Below are positions 1-8,700 of a DNA stretch of 8,940 bases, in pieces (position 1 is the stretch's first letter; every line of letters starts with the position of its first letter). The translations under genes were made by a program, and so were the position numbers. The stretch is from Methylophilus sp. GTDB lineage: Bacteria; Pseudomonadota; Gammaproteobacteria; Burkholderiales; Methylophilaceae. The notes beneath the pieces were generated by a model that saw only the letters and a list, made by a program, of their open reading frames with translations, did not search any database and was not told the DNA's origin. The DNA is taken from the NCBI GenBank assembly GCA_027489475.1, contig JAIXZQ010000086.1:1-8940 (forward strand), in the 5' to 3' direction.

Positions 1-2463
1 AAAGCGCTCGATTTGGTCTTGCAAGCCCCCAGCCACCAAGGTCAGAATCGGGTCTTCCTTGCCGTAGGCATTCAGGTCACCAATCACCAGTACGTCTGCG
101 TCGCCCGCTTGTGCTTGCACGGTTTGAATAAACTGCAGCAGTCGATTGGCTTGGGCGACCCGTTGCGGGTTATAGCAGGCTTGACCATCGTCTTGGTCTT
201 GATTGGTGCCCGTAGCCCCTGAGCAGCTTTTAGATTTGAAATGGTTGACTAGCACAGAGAATTTTTCGCCATTGGCTGCCGCAAATGTCTGCGCCAGTGT
301 CGGTCGGTTATTAATGCTGTCAGCGTCAGATAATGATGCCGTCACTGGGGTGACCTTAGATGGTTTATAAATCATGGCCACTTTAATCGCATCGTCGCCG
401 GTGCCTGTACTGGGGTCAGCAATGGCGGCATAGGTGTTAGCGCCCATTACGGCATTGAGTCCATCCACCAGATTTTGCATAGCCGTGCTGCCGTTGTTCT
501 GAATCTCCATCAAGCCAACCACATCGGCATTGAGGGCGCTCAAAGCACGGATAATCTTGTTACGCTGTCGGATAAACTCGGTGAGATTATCGGCGCCTCG
601 GCAATTACTGGCAGACACACTGCCACCCAAGCTGCAGCCTTGGCCCGTTTGGCCACTGGCGGTCGCACCATTGGTAAAGGTGGTGAAATAGTTGAGGACA
701 TTAAAACTGGCCACCTTGAGATTGCCAGGCAAGGCTGCGGGCGCAGCAGTGCGTGGATTCTCGCGGCGGAACGCTACAGGCGTGATGGGATGTATTTTGT
801 AGTCACGTGGCCCAGTGCTGGAAGCGGTAATCAAACCGTGATCAATGACACCAATCAATTGCTCAGCCACATCGCCAGCGCGCAAGGTATTGTCCTCGCC
901 AATGAATGGAATCGGGTTAGGGTTTTGCGAGTTGCGGCCATCATCTAACACCAAACGGCGACGTGCGTTTTCATCTGTCAGTTGGTTGGCAAGGGCTGAG
1001 CCTGCGGACGCCTGATTGGTGGGTTTGTATAAGCGACCCTGTGCGGCCAGCGTCACTTGGCCATAGCGCCCTTGAAAGTAGTTTTGTGCGGCGGTCATCG
1101 GGGTGGTGATTCTCACCAACATCCCTTCATAGGCCTCTAGATCGCCTTCCATTGTTTCGGGCAAACTAATGTCGGTGGGTAACACCGCCTGCTGCGTGGC
1201 CAGCACTTGTACGCCACTGACATTAATCAACTCCGTCACGCTGTTAAACTCAGTCACGGTGGCGGTTAAGCGCAGTTTTTGACCCACGCTGACGGTGGGC
1301 GTCACTCCAGTGCCCAGATACACAAACACGCCATCCGATGTTTGAGGGTTACCATCGCCACTGGCATCTTGCAAGAAATAGCCATTCAAGCCCGGAAACA
1401 CGGCGGTCACCACACCCTCAGTGGTCACAGTTTGACCGTTCAAGGGGCTGACCGATGACACGCCCAAACCACTGCCTTGAATCTCATAAATACGTGTGAT
1501 TGAGCTGTTTTTCACCGCAATATTGACGGTACAGGCGGCGGTTTGCGCCTCGTTATTGGCAAACAACACGTCTGCGCTGTACTCACCCGCGGGTAACCCA
1601 GCATCGACCTGCAAGCTTACCGTAGCTGCTTGACCATCGCTGGCCGCAGCCACGAGATTAATCAGTCGCGAACCGCTAGGCGCAGTGGCTGACAGGGTGG
1701 CGTTATTCACCATGCTGTCTGCATCGCTGGCTTGCAATTGCACCTGCCCAGCCTCGCCGACTTGCAAGGTCATGGCTGGACAACTGGTCACTATCGGTTG
1801 ATTGCTGACACCGCCGCCGCTGTTACACACATTCACTGCGCTGCTCTTGTTGCGTGGCGAAGGACTGGCTAAAACAAAGTCACTGCCATTTTGCTGCGTA
1901 TCCTGACAGCCGTTATTTTTGCGCTGCAAGGCAGAGGTGCTGTTCGCTGCGGGTGCGGCGCTGCCTTCAAAAAAGTTAGCCGTGCCATACCCCACCAAGT
2001 CTATTATTTGTGCCAGCTGCGTGCTGCTACACACCGCGCTGCCACCATTACATGCCAAACCGGTAGCAGTGTTCACGAGTACCACTTTACCGTTAGTACC
2101 GCTCAAATCGGTCGCATTATTATTACTGTCCAGCGCAGGCAGACTTAAGCCAGCGGTCGCGCTGCGCAACCCCACCAGATAATACTGCCCGGGCTGCAAT
2201 GTGCCAGACAGTGGGGTCACGCTATTGCTGGCAAAGGTGCCGGTACCTGTGGCGCTGGCATATTGAATGGACCAGCCATCCAAGGTTTCCACACCGCTGC
2301 CGGCGTTAAACAATTCCACAAAATCTTGGTTATAGGTGTTGCCTTGCCCACCATAGATTTGGCTAATGACCACCTGCGCTAAGGCGGATTGACTGAAGGT
2401 CACCAAACCCAGTGTCGTCAAGCCTAATGCGGCCAGTGCAAGGCGTATGGATTTAATCTGCAT
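1..2463 (-). CDS. ExeM/NucH-like extracellular endonuclease (partial, 3' end outside window)
   Basis: Secreted nuclease expected to cleave extracellular DNA, probably metal-dependent. The first 821 residues are visible; no stop occurs before the edge. Residues 1-29 form a Sec signal peptide (basic start, hydrophobic core, ALA before Q30). Residues 30-205 match a lamin-tail domain, opening VVISQIYGG and closing LQRKNNGC...FVLASPSPRN. Residues 213-320 look like an Ig-like sandwich. Residues 322-420 resemble the YhcR-type OB-fold found in this family. From about 582 comes the EEP nuclease domain, with FNVLNYF (N588), VVGLMEIQNN (metal-ligand E653), VNHFKSK (H741) and IGDLNAYG (D796, N798). The last EEP motif, SDH with the catalytic His, should lie beyond position 1. 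The start is supported by GGAG at 2470-2473, six bases upstream, and by the signal peptide. Ten cysteines occur in five neighbouring pairs. Family assignment is confident; substrate preference and secretion route are inferred. Confidence 0.93.
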   Translation of the reverse strand, partial: MQIKSIRLALAALGLTTLGLVTFSQSALAQVVISQIYGGQGNTYNQDFVELFNAGSGVETLDGWSIQYASATGTGTFASNSVTPLSGTLQPGQYYLVGLRSATAGLSLPALDSNNNATDLSGTNGKVVLVNTATGLACNGGSAVCSSTQLAQIIDLVGYGTANFFEGSAAPAANSTSALQRKNNGCQDTQQNGSDFVLASPSPRNKSSAVNVCNSGGGVSNQPIVTSCPAMTLQVGEAGQVQLQASDADSMVNNATLSATAPSGSRLINLVAAASDGQAATVSLQVDAGLPAGEYSADVLFANNEAQTAACTVNIAVKNSSITRIYEIQGSGLGVSSVSPLNGQTVTTEGVVTAVFPGLNGYFLQDASGDGNPQTSDGVFVYLGTGVTPTVSVGQKLRLTATVTEFNSVTELINVSGVQVLATQQAVLPTDISLPETMEGDLEAYEGMLVRITTPMTAAQNYFQGRYGQVTLAAQGRLYKPTNQASAGSALANQLTDENARRRLVLDDGRNSQNPNPIPFIGEDNTLRAGDVAEQLIGVIDHGLITASSTGPRDYKIHPITPVAFRRENPRTAAPAALPGNLKVASFNVLNYFTTFTNGATASGQTGQGCSLGGSVSASNCRGADNLTEFIRQRNKIIRALSALNADVVGLMEIQNNGSTAMQNLVDGLNAVMGANTYAAIADPSTGTGDDAIKVAMIYKPSKVTPVTASLSDADSINNRPTLAQTFAAANGEKFSVLVNHFKSKSCSGATGTNQDQDDGQACYNPQRVAQANRLLQFIQTVQAQAGDADVLVIGDLNAYGKEDPILTLVAGGLQDQIERF

Positions 2464-2518
2464 GAAGGACTCCGTAATGGGGCTTTGAAATGCAGATACT
2501 TTAGCAAGCGGCACGTCA

Positions 2519-2530
2519 CTTAATATTAAG
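2519..2530. repeat. 12-bp perfect palindrome in nuclease leader
   Basis: CTTAATATTAAG is a perfect 12-bp palindrome. It lies 14 bases downstream (in the minus direction) of the proposed -10 hexamer, roughly +8 to +19 of the predicted transcript, which is a classical place for a repressor operator. It is AT-rich enough that chance cannot be excluded, and no cognate regulator is visible in the window. Confidence 0.35.
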
Positions 2531-2576
2531 ATTTGACCGGGGCGTTTAGACCAGCCAGACTACAAAACTGTCAAAT
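2531..2576. repeat. 7-bp inverted repeat spanning the nuclease promoter
   Basis: ATTTGAC at 2531-2537 and GTCAAAT at 2570-2576 are exact reverse complements separated by 32 bases. The distal arm overlaps the proposed -35 hexamer, and the proximal arm lies at the likely transcription start. The arrangement could bind a regulator at two half-sites. The arms are short and the spacing is long, so coincidence is possible. Confidence 0.25.
2545..2574 (-). promoter_or_regulatory. Putative sigma70-type promoter of the nuclease gene
   Basis: On the minus strand, a perfect -35 consensus TTGACA (2569-2574) is followed after 18 bases by TCTAAA (2545-2550), which matches four of six positions of TATAAT. 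Transcription would start near 2538, giving a leader of about 75 bases before the ATG at 2463. The perfect -35 and the position between genes support it; the weak -10 and slightly long spacer count against it. A stronger -10 might instead lie within the TAATAT of the palindrome at 2519-2530, with no good -35. Confidence 0.4.
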
Positions 2577-2600
2577 TTGCAGTGTTGTATTGACGTAAAG

Positions 2601-2618
2601 AGATAGGCAGGACTATCT
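2601..2618. repeat. 6-6-6 inverted repeat upstream of the nuclease promoter
   Basis: AGATAG (2601-2606) and CTATCT (2613-2618) are perfect inverted arms around a six-base centre, an 18-bp dyad. It lies 26 bases upstream of the proposed -35 hexamer, a position suited to an activator or a second operator half. No known regulator consensus is recognised. Confidence 0.3.
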
Positions 2619-2735
2619 AGATTAAGTGGGGGTCATCAGACCACTGCGTAGCAGCAATAAGCACGCAGCGCCAATCGCCTCTCACCTTTGAAAGGCTTGA
2701 TTAAAGTCATCGTGGCGCTAGACGCACGCATAACG

Positions 2736-2763
2736 CCAACGCCCACACTTAGGTGGGCGTTGG
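2736..2763 (-). terminator. Terminator-like hairpin after the exoprotein gene
   Basis: CCAACGCCCAC (2736-2746) pairs perfectly with GTGGGCGTTGG (2753-2763) around a six-base loop, giving an 11-bp GC-rich stem that begins 17 bases after the exoprotein stop codon. Neither side has a clear run of T, so it is not a textbook intrinsic terminator. It may terminate weakly, or act as a 3'-end stabiliser with Rho-dependent termination further on. The position directly after the stop supports a transcript-end role. Confidence 0.5.
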
Positions 2764-2780
2764 GTATAAGAACCAGTGCG

Positions 2781-5700
2781 TTAGTCCTCTAAGCGGATGG
2801 TTTTTACCGTCACAATCGGCGGCAGTTCTTTAGGAGCCAGACTCTGGTTATTCATCTGGTTGCCAATATTTTCAGTCAAGGCATTGCTGGCCCCAGCTGA
2901 AGTATTGGTTGCGCCCAAGGCCGCACCGGCCAAGCTGCCGGTATCAGCCACCGGCACACCAGCAGAAGCACCGGCGGCAGAGATATTAGTCGCATTGTTA
3001 ATGACTTGCGCACCTACAAATAAATCCCCTGCGGACGAAACACCTGCTTCACCGGCGTCCAGCGCACCTCTAGGGGCAGCTAAATAGACCGTGCCAGCTT
3101 TTGGCTTCACTTGGCTGCCATTAGGTCCATCAGGGTCGTATGTCTCCGTTGCAAGACCACTGCCTGAAGCGACACCCTTCACTTCAACGACCACGTTACC
3201 ATTGTTATCAACATTCACTATTCTCTCAGGAATAGATACGGCTGTTTTTGAGCCACGACCAGCGTCAATATCGCCATTGTTAACCCATGCAATCAGGTCA
3301 CCACCAAATAAAGACTTTACTTTCGATTGGTTAACTTCAAAGCCTTTGTCAGCATAAATATTGATATACCCACCGCGTTCGGTAATGATACCAATACCGT
3401 GTGGGAGATTTTGAGGATCAGCAGCTACACCAGCGTTGAGCAATCCACCTGGTAACATAATATTAATATTTCCTTCTCGTTCAGATACGATCTGGCTTTG
3501 GTACATAGAAATGTTCCCGTTATACCCTAAGCTATCTGAGAAAAGTGTATTAATGACGCCATCACCTCTTTCAGTATTTGCTGTTTGCACGTAATCCTTA
3601 ATTGCAAAAATCATTTCTTTACTAAATACATCGTAGGCAACAGGCAGTTGTTTTGATGTGTCTAGTTGCAGGAATAAGGACATTGCCTCTTCAGCAGTCA
3701 GCATCTTTTGTGAAGTTTTTTGCATGTATGTCAATACGCTTTGGCTCACTTTTGAACGATATTCAGTCAATGCAGCGTCGTTCAGTAAGTTCGCTGGCCC
3801 TTGTCCATTCGGATTGATATAAAGATTTACAAAATTTTCAATATCAGCACCCTTTTGACCAAGGCCCGCAAGTATTGTTAAATTTGCACCGTTGATTGGT
3901 AAATTCGGATTGACGTTGTTTGCACGAGAAAGAATCCCGGCTGAATTACCTAAATTGATATCTCGCCCAGCTTCTACAATCAAATCTCCAGGACCATTCA
4001 CCTCAATTTTGGCTAAAGGTTGATTGGCCTTCATTACGATGTCGTTCGCAGCTTTTAAAACACTGATGTCATCTTGATTATTGTGTTGTATTGAGCCATT
4101 GAGAATCAAATTTCTTCCAGCTGAGATAAACGCGGGCATAGAAGATTTAATGCCAAATGAGCCCGAACCTTCAGCTTGGGTTTTAAGGTTTGCTGGCGGG
4201 TCACCAGGCAAATTAACATCTCCAGTTTTTGAAATAATCACAACCTTATTGGCAGTCCCTGCGTTCACCGAGGTGAGTGAATTGCCATATTTATAGTCTC
4301 CAAAAAGTACTAAATTATCTGAAGGTTTGCCTGTAAAAGGATTCTGAATACTTAAATTAGTCTGAGCATCGGCATTGGAAACAAGTATTTGCGCTACGGG
4401 TTTATCTCTGCCTACAGAAGAGATATTGCCGATGATATCTGAATTAGCCAGAAAGCTGAGTCCTCCGGTTGCTGATGGAGATAAGATCATTTTATTCACA
4501 TTAATCCCACCATTAAACGCAGTCGCATTTACTAAACCGGGATGAATTGCAGACATATCATTTTTTGTGACTGCATTGATGGAGTTGTCAGCATCTACAA
4601 AAAGAAGTCCTGCATTCAGACTGTCAGGATTGTCTTGACCCAGCGTCAAACCACCAATCAAAGATGACAAGTTAAATGAACTGTTAGATGCATAGCTATT
4701 AAAGAACGTCAAATTCGTATTTGCGGTGACTTTGCTGTTTTGCATCCACAAAGTGGGGTTAAATACAGTTTCTATCAGCGCATCACCGCGTGCACGAACG
4801 TCACCGCTAGCCTGTTGCAATGCAATCGTGGTTCCCGTGACACCTGTTTTTTGAATATTTCCATCAACACGTAAATCGACTTGGCCTCTACCACTGAAGT
4901 ACACTCCATTAGTAAGGTTACCTCCAGCCTGAACAAGTACATTTCCACCACCATTTATCAGTGAATTACCAGTGGCATTTGTGCCTGCAGTGTCAAATTG
5001 CACATTAGTAGCAGAAGATGCAGATAGATTAGAAATATTTGCACCCGCTTTCACTGTGACATCGCCCCCGCCAAGTGCAGCAACCCCTTGATTAAATAGC
5101 TCAGACCTTACCCACCAACTGGTATCAGCACTTGCGCTCCCCTGACGAGAAAGCCATTCATTGACTGATTGACGTGATAACACACCAGCGATGTCATTTC
5201 CAGCTTGAAGCAATATATCGCCGCCGTTATTTACGTAACTGCCATTGACATTGTAAGAGTTTCTATTTCTAGAGCTTTCGGTGGCTGGTGGCGGAGTAAA
5301 TCCTGCCATGTTAGTAACTGTCTTGCCAAGCGTGTAAATATTTGCGTTAGTTGCAAGTGAAATATTGCGGCCAGAAACAACATTGATATCTCCCTCGCCC
5401 GTACGAATCAATTTATTGCTGGCCAGACTGACATTGCCTACGCCATTCACTACCGCCAGTGGATTCGCGGCAGCGTAATCAGCGCCCGCGACCAAATTCA
5501 AATCAAAGGTTTGGGTATTGGCCTGCAAAATGCCTGATGTGATGGTGTTACTAAAACCATCACTGAGTGACCCAGCAACAGTTAAATCACCGTTGGCACG
5601 CAGGCTCAAAGCACCGCCGCGGCCAGCCAGCAAAGCACCAAAACTACGCAAGTTGATATCGCTGGTAGATGCGGCAACCGTCATGCCAGTCGCAGTGTTG

Positions 5701-8700
5701 CCCGTGGTGCTGCGAATTTCGATATACGGTAAAACGCTAATACTCAAGCCATCCGCTGTTTTTGCATAACTGCTCGCAACAGTGTTGGCGTTGTTATAAA
5801 AAGCATTGGTGTCGGTAATCATGCCGACCATTGAGGCTGCAGTAAATGTGTTGCTGGTGTATTGCCGTGCTCCCTCGACTCTCACCTCGCTGGCGCCTTG
5901 AATTGCCGCCGTGGTGTCGGTGGTCACGTTTACGGTGTTAGCCGTGCCGGTAGTGCCTCGGCGGGCACGCAAAGTCACCGAGCCATCCGCACCATCCACG
6001 CCCACATTATTGTTCGCAGCTTTGTCGTAGCCACTCACATCAATACGGGCACCTGTCTCCGCTTTAATTGCGTCGGCAGCCAAGCTATTAGAAGACAACA
6101 CCACTTTACCGCCTGAGCCGGTTTGTAGGTCACCAGTAGACGTGTTGGTCTGCTTACCACGTGCGGTAATCACTGCCGTATTCGCCAGTGCGACAGTGCC
6201 TGAGGCATAAATAGCTACATCCCCGCCTTTGGCTGCGTCGGCATTCAGCGTGCCGGCAATGGTGACATTTCCGTTATCCACGCCTAAGGTGAATTGTTGT
6301 GCCGTCACCGTATCGCCTGCGGCAATATTGACGTTGCCGGATCGCACACGCATCTCGCGTGCTTGGGTAAATTGACCTTGTTCCAGCGCCTGATTAACCT
6401 CACTAAAATTATCAAGTATTTTAACGTCAAGTGAAAACTCGCCTTTGCGTTCTTTTGTAGCTGCTGTTCCTAATAAAGTATTGTTCGCAACAGTGAATCC
6501 ACCATTCTTAGCGTTTATTGACAGTCGTCCAGCCTCGCCACCTACTTGCCCACCAGACACATCTATCAAAGCGCCATCGTTAATTAATACGTTGCCTGCA
6601 TTTGAGACAAGATTGATATCACCCGCATCCGTATTTTTTGTATAGGTTTTATCAAATTCAATAATTGCTGAGCGTGTGACCACTTGTGCATTTTGCCCTA
6701 AGGTCAAATCACCCGTTTTTGACTCTAAATTAAGCTGTCCTGCTAGCAGTTCAATCTTGTTATCGACCGTAGTTTGATTTGAAGAAATTGATAGCTTTCC
6801 TCCAAAGCCGGCCATGCCTGCAACTTGTTGACCGTTATTTACAGTACTTATGTTTCCACTTGAATTGATTGAATAAACACTGCCTGTATTCGCTGAAATT
6901 TTTCCTGCTTTAAGTTCTGTTTTATTCGCGTCAACATTTAAACTACCTGCACCAGAAACAATAATAGATTGTTTTGAATTGACATTGATATTCTCAAAAC
7001 CCTGGATATCAAAACGCTGCTGATTCCCCTTTACTGATGTTGTTTCTTCGAAGATTAAGTTGTTATTATTTAAAGTCAGTGTTGATAGGCTAGGATCTGA
7101 AGGTTGATTAAACAGGCTACCATCTTGGGTATTTTTGAACATCAAGGTATTGGCATTGATTTCTACTTCGCCAATGCCATGATGAGCGAAGCCACTGGTA
7201 TTAAAAGATAAATTTAAGGCATCACTGCCAAATGTTAGTGAGCCATAGAAATCTATATTTTGGTAGCTATTCAGATTCAGCGATTTAAGATTACCAAATG
7301 CCAAAAGCGTATTCTGATCTATCCTTGTGGCAGATGAAGAACTGGGATTAAAGCCTAACTCTAGACGACTAGTTCCAAGTGTTAATGACCCGCCCGTCCC
7401 AACATTTACCGTTCCACTCAACGTGAGATTTTGACTTGCATCTAATATCGCTGATTTACTCGCTTCAACAGATGCGCTGTTTCCTATGATTAAAGCACCT
7501 GAAGTGTTAGAGGCATTATTTCGATTAAAGGATAAATCGTTTAAGGCGGAAATTCCTAAAAATGCACCTGCACCCTCTGTTTGAATATTATTTACCCGTC
7601 CTGTAGAGATAGATGATGCCTGCGTTTTTAAAACACTTCCAGCATTGACAGTAATGTTATTTTTAGCCGTAACTAATAACTCTTTTACAGTTACGTCATT
7701 GTTAGCATCATTCGAAAAAATAACTTCTGAAGCATTTGTCGTTATGAGTTGTTTGTCGCCCTCCAGCTTTCTACTGCCACCGACTAAAATACTGTCGGCA
7801 TCAATATTACTTAGCTGACTTGCGCTCAGACTCAGAACACCTGATTTAGGTGTGTCTATTGTTGAGGTAATCTCAATGCGATTTGAGGAAATATCGACTG
7901 TAGCCCCCTTTGCGTCTGATCCGGCTTTACCATTTATTTTGCCGTTAAGTTCAAGCTGACTGAGTGCCTGAATAGAAAGCTGGCCTGCATCATTAGGTAA
8001 AGTCAATGAGGTTTTATTGGCATTTGCCTGTTTGACGTAAAAGTCATTCAAGTACGTCAATAAATACTCTGCTGGACCTTTGTAGTTTTTTGTGCCCGCA
8101 TTGTTAGTAAAAATATTTCCGTTATAAACATTAAAACTACCAAACTGACCGCGACTCGTATCATCTACGCGGGTTAAATACCCTGACATCAACATACCAC
8201 CGTCTAGCTGTGCCAATGAAGTGTTGATGGGGATATCCGTTGTACTGGTTTTTACAAGATAAGCACCAGGCATCAATGCATAATGTGCTGGAAGTAAAGT
8301 ATATTTACCCGCTTGCAGTCCATTCCCCCCCGCCAAATAAACTGATTGGCCCAACATCACATCTGAGGAACTTTGCATATTGAAATCATAAGGAGCAAAG
8401 CGGTTACCTAACGATGGCAACACGGCGTAGTAGCCAGGTTGGTTCAATACATCAGCTGAGCCGCCGATGCCTTTAATCCATTCATATGCCAACATATCTC
8501 CCCCACCGGAGATATCAACTACCGCACCTGATTTCAAATTAACGTTTTGGCCATTCAGTACAATACTCTTACCGGAATATGGCAAGGCATCACTCTGCGT
8601 ACTGTCTTTATCTGAAACAAGGCGGCTGCCGCCAAGCGTGGTAACCAGATAAGGAATCAAACTGCCCTCAGATGAAACGGAGGTTAGACTATTTTTTCCC

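Larger units (their letters stand above)
2464..2780. other. Intergenic region between exoprotein and nuclease genes
   Basis: This 317-base gap contains no convincing reading frame on either strand. On the exoprotein side (2641-2763) it is rich in inverted repeats, including the strong hairpin at 2736-2763. On the nuclease side (2464-2620) it is AT-richer and carries the likely promoter, three dyad elements and the ribosome-binding site of the nuclease gene. The size and contents suggest that the two same-strand genes are separate transcription units. Confidence 0.7.

Noticed and set aside
475..948. 157-codon plus-strand open frame
   Set aside because: It is antisense to the nuclease gene over its conserved EEP region, has no recognisable domain and no good ribosome-binding site. 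It is a shadow of the GC-rich coding frame.
1891..2182. Two overlapping plus-strand open frames
   Set aside because: Both lie opposite the lamin-tail coding region of the nuclease, overlap each other in different frames, and encode nothing recognisable.
2590..2619. Plus-strand promoter-like pair TTGACG and TATCTA with an 18-base spacer
   Set aside because: No plus-strand gene follows; transcription would run antisense into the exoprotein gene. It overlaps the 6-6-6 dyad and is most likely coincidence.
2781..3600. Contact-dependent inhibition (CdiA) toxin end
   Set aside because: There is no VENN motif, no divergent toxin-like domain, and no small immunity gene after the stop. The C-terminus instead matches the conserved DUF3739 haemagglutinin ending.
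5862..6116. Plus-strand open frame in the GC-rich block
   Set aside because: It lies antisense to conserved beta-helix rungs of the exoprotein. Higher GC lowers stop frequency and explains it; the same applies to the open frames at 2797-3357 and 5518-5769.
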